A model generated the notes under the pieces. That model had not been told where the DNA came from. It did not search any database and saw nothing but the letters and a program-made list of their open reading frames with translations. Positions 8,862-17,057 of a stretch of DNA of 54,310 bases are shown here, in pieces. Made by a program: the position numbers and the translations under genes. Position 1 is the first letter of the stretch; every line of letters starts with the position of its first letter. This DNA is from an uncultured Butyrivibrio sp. (GTDB lineage: Bacteria; Bacillota; Clostridia; Lachnospirales; Lachnospiraceae): contig CAMORK010000010.1 of the NCBI GenBank assembly GCA_946623755.1, positions 1-54,310 on the forward strand, in the 5' to 3' direction.

Positions 8862-11819
8862 ATGGATGATAGCAGTGTTGGCAAGAAATGTCTTAAAGTT
8901 TTGACAGCTGTCGCTTTTATTATTGTGTGGTTGGCTTTAACGGGAGTTTGCGTATTTACGTCATTGAATGCCGGGAATATGCGTGTTGAGGTCAACGGTA
9001 TCATTCTGATGTCTTTTTCTATAGTTCCTTTTCTATTGATCGGAGCGCTTTACGGATATTTCATTTCGCTGATTTCTTTTACGGCTTCGTTCATTGTTTC
9101 CCTTATTTACAACACGAATAATGCATATATGATGTCCATCTATCTGGTACCTGTAATATGCTTCTCAATCTTTTCACAATATTATTATTTCAAAACCAGG
9201 AAAAAGACGTTTGTTGCAGCACTCATTACTCTTTTGCTTACATCTTTTATTGAAGTGCTCTGTATTTCAATTTTAAAAGCCAGTGAATACACATTTGTTA
9301 AGATCCTGGATCTGGGAGTGTATCTGCTGAGGGACATTGTGGCTATTTTTGCGATAGCTTTCCTGCTGCATTACTTCTTTTTGAAGGCACCGGATACGTG
9401 CAAGATCCTTTTTCCGCTGGGGCTTCTTTATACAAAGAAGTTTAGTGATAATTCAGATCTGGCCAGGGGTATCAGAAAAACAAAAGTGAGTATGAAGCTT
9501 ACTGTGATCATCATAGCTGTGGAGTTTCTCCTTGGCCTGTTTGTTGCAATCTTTTTGATAGTCTTGTTTCCCGATATAAAAAGCATGTTTGTGGAAGCAA
9601 TACATAACAATGACCTTACACTTGGGGTTGAAACTTCGATCGATCCTGAGAAAATAGCGGAGAATGTCTCCAAATTCGAGTTCAGGCTGACATCGGGAGT
9701 GATCGGCTATGATATTAAGATGATGCTTCTCATGCTTTGTGCCGGTGTTCCCATGACGGGCTTTGCCAATTTTTATGCCACCTATAATATTGGTGCTCCT
9801 CTCGGCGCCATGTCAGACTTTATGAAAGAGTATGCTGAGGCTGATGATGAAAAGAAGCTTGAAGTGGGACATAAGGTGGATTCAATACCCATAAAGACCA
9901 ATGATGAGATACAGGTTGTGCATGAAGCCATAAGGGAGACTGTTCATGCCATTGAGGACTATATTGGCCATATCAACGAGGAGCATGAGCTGGAAAAAGA
10001 GCTTGAGGTTGCCCAGAAGGCATCAGAGGCAAAATCGTCGTTTCTATCAAGTATGTCACATGAGATAAGAACTCCGATAAACGCTGTTCTCGGCCTCAAT
10101 GAAATGATCCTTAGGGAGAGCAGTGACACTCAGATACTGGAATATGCAAACGGTGTAAAGAGTGCAGGAAATTCGCTTCTTAGTATTATCAACGATATTT
10201 TGGATTTCTCAAAGATCGAAGCCGGCAAGATGGATATCATTCCGGTACCCTATAATCTCAGCTCGACTATAAATGATCTGATCAATATGGTGCAGCAAAG
10301 AGCAGAGAATAAGGGACTTACCTTTAAGCTGAATGTTGACAGCACCACGCCTGCAAGTCTCATAGGAGACGAGATAAGGGTAAAGCAATGTGTCACAAAT
10401 ATTCTTACAAATGCTGTCAAGTATACAGAAGAAGGCAACGTGACATTTAGTATTACCTACAGAAAAATAGATGACGAAAGTATCGCGCTTAGATTCACAG
10501 TAGCTGATACCGGAATTGGTATCAGAAAAGAAGATCTTGATAAACTCTACTCACCTTTCGAGAGAATCGATGAAGTCAGAAACCGCTCAATTGAAGGAAC
10601 CGGACTTGGAATGAGCATCGTGAAAAAACTGCTGGCTCTTATGGATACCAGATTACAAGTAGAGAGTGAGTACGGGAAGGGTTCTGTTTTTTCTTTTGAG
10701 GTGGTTCAGAAGGTACTGATATGGGAGGAAATCGGGGACTATAACCTTAAGTACAAAGAATTTCTGGAGAGCCGTCAGGAATACCATGAGAAGTTTTGGG
10801 CACCGGATGCTCAGATATTGGTGGTAGATGATACTCCCATTAACCTGACGGTTGTAAGAGGTCTTTTGAAATATACCAGGATCAGGATTGATACGGCTGA
10901 GAGCGGCAGGGATACTCTTGCCATGGTCAAGGAAAAGAAGTACGACATGATCTTCATAGATCATAGAATGCCTGATATTGACGGCCTTGAGACTTTAGCT
11001 GCTTTAAAGAAACTGGAAGGTAATCTTTCAATAGATGCGCCCTGTATTGCACTTACTGCCAATGCCGGTGCCGGTGCAAGAGATGAATATATTGCAGCCG
11101 GATTTAATGACTATTTGTCGAAGCCTGTTAACGGAGAACTTCTGGAAGACATGATAAAGAAATATCTTCCTAAGGAAAAGGTTTTGGAAGTCACAGAGGA
11201 CGATAATGATCCTGAGACGAAGGGAAAAGATTCCGGTGATGACAGCGATGTCCTTGAAATGCTTAAGGGAATAGATATTACCGAGGCGGAAAAGAACTGT
11301 GGTAGCAGGGAACTTCTGAAGGATGTGGTAAAAGAGTTTTTGACAACTATCGATCCAAAGGCAGATAGCATTGAGAAATTTGCTGCCGAAGGGGATTTAA
11401 GAAACTACACTGTGGCAGTACATGCCTTAAAGAGCAGTGCAAGACTTATCGGGGCAATGGAGCTCTCACAGCTGGCTGCGCATCTTGAGGAATGCGGCAA
11501 TAAGGAAGACAAGAAGGAAATTGATGAGAAGACTTCGGAGCGTTTAGAGCTCTTTAGAAGCTATAAGGATAAGCTTTCAGCCATTGATGACAGCCGGGAA
11601 AATGAGAATCTTCCGGAGATAGGAGAAGATGAGCTAAAAGGAGCTTTTTCCGATATGAAAGAGCTTTTGGATGCCTATGACTTTGATACTGCCGACGGAA
11701 TAATGGATATGCTCAAAGAGTATAGGATTCCCGAAAAATATACAGAGAAGTACGAAAAGATCAAACAGCTGATGTCTGCAGTCGACAGAGATGCGCTTCT
11801 TGAGATACTGGAGGATTGA
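8862..11819 (+). CDS. Membrane hybrid histidine kinase with receiver and Hpt domains
   Basis: A 985-aa multi-step phosphorelay protein. Residues of about 10-215 contain several hydrophobic helices, then comes an extracytoplasmic loop and a last helix near 285-300. The HisKA domain has the phospho-acceptor His400 in SSMSHEIRTPINAV. The HATPase has an N-box (CVTNILTNAVKYTEEG) and G-boxes (ADTGIGI, EGTGLGMSI). The receiver starts at ILVVDDTPIN, with Asp700 in FIDHRMPDIDG. The Hpt domain has His854 in AVHALKSSARLIGA. All catalytic residues are present. It abuts a two-receiver regulator that probably takes part in the same relay. The input signal is unknown. Confidence 0.93.
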   Translation: MDDSSVGKKCLKVLTAVAFIIVWLALTGVCVFTSLNAGNMRVEVNGIILMSFSIVPFLLIGALYGYFISLISFTASFIVSLIYNTNNAYMMSIYLVPVICFSIFSQYYYFKTRKKTFVAALITLLLTSFIEVLCISILKASEYTFVKILDLGVYLLRDIVAIFAIAFLLHYFFLKAPDTCKILFPLGLLYTKKFSDNSDLARGIRKTKVSMKLTVIIIAVEFLLGLFVAIFLIVLFPDIKSMFVEAIHNNDLTLGVETSIDPEKIAENVSKFEFRLTSGVIGYDIKMMLLMLCAGVPMTGFANFYATYNIGAPLGAMSDFMKEYAEADDEKKLEVGHKVDSIPIKTNDEIQVVHEAIRETVHAIEDYIGHINEEHELEKELEVAQKASEAKSSFLSSMSHEIRTPINAVLGLNEMILRESSDTQILEYANGVKSAGNSLLSIINDILDFSKIEAGKMDIIPVPYNLSSTINDLINMVQQRAENKGLTFKLNVDSTTPASLIGDEIRVKQCVTNILTNAVKYTEEGNVTFSITYRKIDDESIALRFTVADTGIGIRKEDLDKLYSPFERIDEVRNRSIEGTGLGMSIVKKLLALMDTRLQVESEYGKGSVFSFEVVQKVLIWEEIGDYNLKYKEFLESRQEYHEKFWAPDAQILVVDDTPINLTVVRGLLKYTRIRIDTAESGRDTLAMVKEKKYDMIFIDHRMPDIDGLETLAALKKLEGNLSIDAPCIALTANAGAGARDEYIAAGFNDYLSKPVNGELLEDMIKKYLPKEKVLEVTEDDNDPETKGKDSGDDSDVLEMLKGIDITEAEKNCGSRELLKDVVKEFLTTIDPKADSIEKFAAEGDLRNYTVAVHALKSSARLIGAMELSQLAAHLEECGNKEDKKEIDEKTSERLELFRSYKDKLSAIDDSRENENLPEIGEDELKGAFSDMKELLDAYDFDTADGIMDMLKEYRIPEKYTEKYEKIKQLMSAVDRDALLEILED

Positions 11820-11821
11820 AT

Positions 11822-12589
11822 ATGGAAAAGAGAGTACTGCTTATAGGCGGCGGAAAGAGCTTTATGGTGACATCAATTGCCAAGGAACTTAAAGAGGAGG
11901 GATTTGAAGTTATTCAGTCATCCCCGGATGTTACCGAGATTGAACACATTGAGAATAAGCCAAGTGTATATCTGATCTATGTGGATGATGTGGATGAGAT
12001 GATGGAGTTCTTCGTATATTTAAGGGACAGAGTAGTTGAGCATGATCTCTCCATAAGCCTTATAGGGTCTCATGATGAGATTGAAAAAATATTTACAGCT
12101 ACCACAAGGGATAAGATAGCTGCTGTGTTTGAACGTCCTGTAAATGTCAAAGAACTGGCCAGGGAAATGCACAGGGTGGTTGAAAAAGAGGAGGAGAGAC
12201 TCCAAAAGAAGAGGATCCTTGTGGTTGATGATGACGGAACCATGCTAAGGACCATCAAATCCTGGCTTTCCGATAAATACCAGGTATTTATGGTCAATTC
12301 CGGAATGGCAGCCATAACCTTTCTGGCCAAGAACCAGGTTGATCTTATCCTGCTTGACTATGAGATGCCTGTTACAACCGGGCCTCAGGTCCTTAAGATG
12401 CTCAGGAGTGAGCCTTCAACCAGTGAACTTCCGGTAATGTTCCTTACGGTAAAGAGCGATAAAGAAAGCGTCATGCAGGTAATTGACCTTAAACCCGAAA
12501 AATATCTTTTAAAGACAATGCCCCCTGCTGAGCTTATAGCCAACATCGATGAATTCTTTGAAAAACAGAGGGTGAAATCTTATATGTAA
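11822..12589 (+). CDS. Response regulator with a pseudo-receiver and a true receiver domain
   Basis: A 255-aa protein. The ATG at 11822 is preferred because GGAGG lies 8 nt upstream; a TTG at 11816 overlaps the kinase stop. Residues 1-125 look like a receiver fold (KRVLLIGGGKSFMVTSIAKEL) in which the acidic pocket and phospho-Asp are not conserved. Residues of about 133-252 are a complete receiver: RILVVDDDGTM, phospho-Asp in LILLDYEMPVTTG, Thr in FLTVKS and Lys in YLLKTMPP. There is no output domain, so it acts through protein contacts or as a phosphorelay intermediate. Confidence 0.88.
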   Translation: MEKRVLLIGGGKSFMVTSIAKELKEEGFEVIQSSPDVTEIEHIENKPSVYLIYVDDVDEMMEFFVYLRDRVVEHDLSISLIGSHDEIEKIFTATTRDKIAAVFERPVNVKELAREMHRVVEKEEERLQKKRILVVDDDGTMLRTIKSWLSDKYQVFMVNSGMAAITFLAKNQVDLILLDYEMPVTTGPQVLKMLRSEPSTSELPVMFLTVKSDKESVMQVIDLKPEKYLLKTMPPAELIANIDEFFEKQRVKSYM

Positions 12590-12607
12590 ATTAATGCCAC
12601 GTGAATA

Positions 12608-12635
12608 TTTACTTTTGGGGAGATAGTAATATAAT
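12608..12635 (+). promoter_or_regulatory. Candidate promoter of the SulP gene
   Basis: -35-like TTTACT (12608-12613), a 16-nt spacer and a perfect -10 TATAAT (12630-12635), 60 nt before the start codon. The -35 match is weak. Confidence 0.4.
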
Positions 12636-12694
12636 AAAAAACTGTGTGTTTATTTATAAGATGATTTATCGTATTAGGGGAGGATGTTGGTAAC

Positions 12695-14341
12695 ATGCAA
12701 TCAAAAGACAAATTAAAGCCCATGCTGTTTTCTAATCTTAAGAATTACAGCGTTAAGCAGTTTGGAAGCGATGTGGTATCGGGTATCATCGTTGCGATCA
12801 TAGCGCTTCCCCTTTCAATCGCCCTGGCTCTTGCTTCGGGTGTCGGACCTGAGGAAGGCCTTTATACTGCTATTGTAGCCGGCTTTATCATTTCATTTTT
12901 AGGCGGATCAAGAGTTCAGATTGCAGGGCCTACAGCGGCCTTTGCAACAATCGTTGCCGGGATCGTGGCAACAAAGGGTATGGAAGGACTGGCACTTGCC
13001 ACGATCTTCGCAGGTATCCTACTTATATTGATGGGAGTGTTCAGACTGGGATCTCTCATTAAGTTCATTCCATATACGATCACTACAGGATTTACCGCAG
13101 GTATCGCTGTGACGATCCTTGTGGGACAGATCAAGGATTTCCTCGGACTTACATATCCCGCAGGGACCAAGACTGTTGAGACCATGGAGAAGGTAAGGGC
13201 CATTGGAGCAAATGTTGGTACTGTAAATGTATGGGCAGTGGTAGTTGGTGTTGTTTGCCTTCTTATACAGATCGTATGGCCCAAGGTCAGCAAGAAGATC
13301 CCCGGATCTTTGGTCGCTGTAATTGTCGGAATCCTTATGGTGAAGCTCCTTAACCTCAATGTGAATACAATAGGTGATCTCTATGAGATAAAGGGAGCGC
13401 TGCCTACGCTTAAAGTTCCTGCCTTTGATTTTGAGATGATCCGTTCTGTAGCAGGAGACGGTTTTACCATTGCAATCCTTGCAGCAATTGAGTCGCTTCT
13501 TTCCTGCGTTGTTGCAGACTCTATGATCAACTCACATCACAGATCAAATATGGAGCTTATAGCACAGGGAGCAGGTAATATCGGATCAGCTCTTTTTGGC
13601 GGTATTCCTGCAACAGGGGCTATAGCCAGAACTGCGGCTAACATCAAGAACGGAGGCAGAACACCTGTAGCCGGAATGGTACATTCGCTTTGCCTTGTTC
13701 TGGTTCTTCTGGTACTCATGCCATATGCAGCACTTATTCCAATGCCGACAATCGCAGCGATACTGTTCATGGTTGCTTATAATATGTGCCAGTGGAGAAC
13801 TTTTGTGCACCTTTGCAAGACAGCTCCAAAGAGCGATATATTTGTTCTTGTCATCACATTTGTACTTACTGTCGTATTTGACCTTGTAGTGGCGATTGAG
13901 ATCGGTATGATCCTTGCATGCCTGTTGTTCATGAAGAGAATGAGCGACGAGTCAGGTATTAAAGGCTGGAAATACTATGATCCCGATGAAGATCCTGACG
14001 GCCCTGAACTTAAAGAGATTCCCAAGCATGTAAGAGTTTATGAGATAAGCGGTCCTATGTTCTTTGGCGATGCCGACATGATTGCTGGGATTGGTTTTAA
14101 GGACTTTACGAGAGCTCTTGTAATCCGTATGCGTGGAGTTCCTGCTATCGACGCAACAGCGATGCACTCATTTGAACAGCTCTATGAAAGATGCAAAGAA
14201 AATGGCGTTCAGCTTGTCTTTTCACATGTTAATGAGCAGCCCATGGCCACAATGGAAAAGGATGGATTTATAGAACTTGTCGGAAGAGAGAACTTCAAAC
14301 CTCATATCGATGAGGCCCTTAAGCGCGCTGCAGAGATATAA
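12695..14341 (+). CDS. SulP/SLC26-family anion transporter with C-terminal STAS domain
   Basis: A 548-aa protein. Residues of about 20-420 form a membrane domain with the SulP hallmarks: VVSGIIVAIIALPLSIALALASGVGPEEGLYTA at the first helices, and IAGPTAAFATIVAGIVA. The STAS domain occupies about 440-545 (VRVYEISGPMFFGDADMI...ALVIRMRGVPAIDATAMHSFEQL). Such proteins import sulfate, bicarbonate or other anions. The substrate cannot be decided here, and no sulfate assimilation genes are near. A strong hairpin terminator follows. Confidence 0.92.
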   Translation: MQSKDKLKPMLFSNLKNYSVKQFGSDVVSGIIVAIIALPLSIALALASGVGPEEGLYTAIVAGFIISFLGGSRVQIAGPTAAFATIVAGIVATKGMEGLALATIFAGILLILMGVFRLGSLIKFIPYTITTGFTAGIAVTILVGQIKDFLGLTYPAGTKTVETMEKVRAIGANVGTVNVWAVVVGVVCLLIQIVWPKVSKKIPGSLVAVIVGILMVKLLNLNVNTIGDLYEIKGALPTLKVPAFDFEMIRSVAGDGFTIAILAAIESLLSCVVADSMINSHHRSNMELIAQGAGNIGSALFGGIPATGAIARTAANIKNGGRTPVAGMVHSLCLVLVLLVLMPYAALIPMPTIAAILFMVAYNMCQWRTFVHLCKTAPKSDIFVLVITFVLTVVFDLVVAIEIGMILACLLFMKRMSDESGIKGWKYYDPDEDPDGPELKEIPKHVRVYEISGPMFFGDADMIAGIGFKDFTRALVIRMRGVPAIDATAMHSFEQLYERCKENGVQLVFSHVNEQPMATMEKDGFIELVGRENFKPHIDEALKRAAEI

Positions 14342-14359
14342 TAAATACAGCTTAACCAA

Positions 14360-14400
14360 AATGCAATCACTCCGCCACCTTGGAGTGATTGCATTTTTCT
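14360..14400 (+). terminator. Rho-independent terminator after the SulP gene
   Basis: A perfect 14-bp stem AATGCAATCACTCC/GGAGTGATTGCATT (14360-14373 with 14382-14395) with an 8-nt loop, followed by TTTCTTG. Confidence 0.88.
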
Positions 14401-14505
14401 TGCATAAAAAATATAACATAATGGTAAAATATTTATAAAAAGACGTTATACAGAAGAAAAATATATTAAACTATATATACACGATTAAAATGCGAGGATT
14501 GGCGA

Positions 14506-17043
14506 TTGGATAAAAGCTATTTTATTGACAACCTGGATAAGGCCATTAAAGAGGAATGGATAAAGGCTTATCATCAGCCTTTGATCCGTGCCGCGAGTGG
14601 ACAGGTTTCCGATGAGGAAGCTTTTTCGAGATGGGATGATCCGGAAAAAGGTGTTTTCAGCGCGTCTGAATTTGTGCCAATCCTGGAAGAAGCAGGTCTT
14701 ACCTATAAGCTTGATCTGTACATGGTGGAAAGAGTCCTTAAAAAATTAAAGGTACAGACAGAGAGAGGTTATTTTCTGGTGCCTGAATCCGTAAATATTT
14801 CCGGATCGGATTTTAGATGCTGCGATATGGTTTCAGAGATCATAAAGCTTGTAGATGCCTATGGATTTACGAAAGACAAGCTTTGCATAGAGATATCCGA
14901 AAGGGACATGGATTCTGACCTTGGTTTTATGAAGGAACAGGTTAAACGCCTGAGGTCAGAAGGCTTTAAAGTGTGGATGGATAACTATGGAAGCGGATAT
15001 GCATCCATGCTTATTCTTATGGAGGTTAACTTTGATCTGCTTAAGATCGATCAGGCCTTTGTGAAGCAGATAGATAAGTCAGATGCCGGAAGGATCATCA
15101 TTACTGAGCTTATAAAGACTGCTCTTGCCCTGGGAATGGATACTGTGGCCGAGGGTGTTGAAACAAAGAGTCAGGTTAATTTCCTTAAGGAAATAGGCTG
15201 TACCAAGCTTCAGGGCTATTACTATTCCAAGCCAAATTCCTGGGCAGATATTCTCTCTCACAGGTTGGATGGCCTGCATATGGATTTCGAAAACCCCGAT
15301 GAATCGGAGTATTATGAGGCCCTTGGCAGAGTTAATCTGTATGATCTGGCAATTTCACGAAATGACGAGAAAGATTTAAGCAAATACTTTGATACGATTC
15401 CGATGGTGGTCTTTGAGCTGGATAATGAGAAGGCAACCTTTGTAAGATGTAACAAGAGCTATCGTGATTTTGCCTCGGAATTCTTTCCGAATAGCAAAAA
15501 CAGGAAGGTTATACGCTATAATGACGTAAAACCCGGAGTTGGCTACTATTCTTTTAATGCTGTAAGGCAATGTGCAAAAAATGGTGAAAGAACAATAATA
15601 GATGATAGAACAGCCGCAGGTCTTTCAATCCAGATGTTCCTTCGAAGAGTTGCGGTAAACTCAGTTACAGGTGTTGCAGCAGTTGCTGTTGCTGTACTTT
15701 CTACCAGCGATATGGCAAGCAATGAGAGCCTTACTTATAACTATGTGGCCAGGACCCTTTCTGCGGACTATATCAGGCTGTATTTTGTTGATATGGATTC
15801 TGATACCTTTGCTGAATATGCAGCTGATGGTGACACTAGAGATATTACATTTGAAAAGCTTGGATATGACTTTTTTAATCTGGAGAAGGATGATTTTGAT
15901 CTTGAGGTTTATCCTGATGATTTTCCTGCATTAAAAAAAGCTTTAACCAAAAAGAACTTCATTGAACAGATTGAAAAAAACGGGATATTTTCAGTATTTA
16001 CCAGGATAATGATGGGAGGCGTTCCGACCTATGTGAGCATTAAGGCAGTAAAAACAAAGGATAAATCCAATCATGTGATCGTTGGTATAAATAACGTTGA
16101 CAGTCAGATTAAATCCAGGGAGATTGTTGAGAGAGCAAAAGAAGAAAGAATGATCTATTCAAGAATCGGAGCTCTGATCGGTAATTTCTTATTTGTGTTT
16201 ACAATAGATACTGATACTCAGGCTTACACCATGTATAACCCTAAAGGGAATACTTCAGACATGAATCTGGCCGTTGAGGGAAAAGACTATTTTGCTGAAG
16301 TAGCTAATAATGCTTCCCATGGAATCTATTATGAGGATTTGGATCAGTTTTTGGAAGTGTTCACTAAAGAGAACGTTTATGAACAGATCAGAAAGACAGG
16401 AATGTTTGAAACCAGACACAGGGCCATGGTCAACGGAAAACTCAGGTATGTGGCAATTAAGGCTACTATCATGGTAGAGAATGATAAGGAAAAGCTTATT
16501 GTCGGAGTACTTGATATAGATGATCAGATAAGGCGTGAACAGGAATATGCCAGAAACCTTAACGCTGCAGAAGTTAAAGCTAATATTGATGAACTTACGG
16601 GAATCAGGAATAAGCATGCTTATGCCGAGATGGAAAAGCAAATTAACGAAATTATAAGGCAGGATGATAGTGTTGAATTTGCGGTTTGCGTATTCGATCT
16701 TAACGGACTCAAGCATATAAATGATACGCTTGGGCATCAGGAAGGAGATAAGTTCATTAAGCGCGGGTGTGACATCATTTGCCGGATCTTTAAACATAGC
16801 CCGGTTTACAGAGTCGGCGGCGATGAATTTGCAACAATTGTGAGGGGGTATGATTATATCAACATAAACTCTCTCATGGGCAGGCTGCGCAAGCATAATA
16901 TGAAGAATCGGCGCAACGGAGGTGTTGTCATTGCCGGCGGAATGAGCAAATACAATGGCGATAAAGAGGTAGCTCTGGTATATAAACGTGCAGATGAAGA
17001 AATGTACAATAATAAAAGGGAGTTAAAGATGGCTTCCTTGTAA
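14506..17043 (+). CDS. EAL-PAS-GGDEF protein (cyclic-di-GMP signalling), EAL motif degenerate
   Basis: An 845-aa soluble protein. The start is the TTG at 14506, with GAGG 8 nt upstream; the nearer ATG at 14490 runs into a stop. Domain order is EAL (about 15-255), a PAS-like sensor region (about 285-680), then GGDEF (about 690-840). In the EAL domain the signature reads EAF and the metal-binding DD pair reads DN (MDNYGSGY). The ExxE, Lys (LLKIDQAFV), EGVET and Gln (LQGYYYSKP) positions remain. The GGDEF signature is intact (residues 771-775) with no RxxD inhibitory site before it. It is therefore probably a diguanylate cyclase with an impaired phosphodiesterase domain that may bind c-di-GMP. 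The stop is close to the next gene. Confidence 0.88.
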   Translation: MDKSYFIDNLDKAIKEEWIKAYHQPLIRAASGQVSDEEAFSRWDDPEKGVFSASEFVPILEEAGLTYKLDLYMVERVLKKLKVQTERGYFLVPESVNISGSDFRCCDMVSEIIKLVDAYGFTKDKLCIEISERDMDSDLGFMKEQVKRLRSEGFKVWMDNYGSGYASMLILMEVNFDLLKIDQAFVKQIDKSDAGRIIITELIKTALALGMDTVAEGVETKSQVNFLKEIGCTKLQGYYYSKPNSWADILSHRLDGLHMDFENPDESEYYEALGRVNLYDLAISRNDEKDLSKYFDTIPMVVFELDNEKATFVRCNKSYRDFASEFFPNSKNRKVIRYNDVKPGVGYYSFNAVRQCAKNGERTIIDDRTAAGLSIQMFLRRVAVNSVTGVAAVAVAVLSTSDMASNESLTYNYVARTLSADYIRLYFVDMDSDTFAEYAADGDTRDITFEKLGYDFFNLEKDDFDLEVYPDDFPALKKALTKKNFIEQIEKNGIFSVFTRIMMGGVPTYVSIKAVKTKDKSNHVIVGINNVDSQIKSREIVERAKEERMIYSRIGALIGNFLFVFTIDTDTQAYTMYNPKGNTSDMNLAVEGKDYFAEVANNASHGIYYEDLDQFLEVFTKENVYEQIRKTGMFETRHRAMVNGKLRYVAIKATIMVENDKEKLIVGVLDIDDQIRREQEYARNLNAAEVKANIDELTGIRNKHAYAEMEKQINEIIRQDDSVEFAVCVFDLNGLKHINDTLGHQEGDKFIKRGCDIICRIFKHSPVYRVGGDEFATIVRGYDYININSLMGRLRKHNMKNRRNGGVVIAGGMSKYNGDKEVALVYKRADEEMYNNKRELKMASL

Positions 17044-17057
17044 GGGAGATGACCGAA

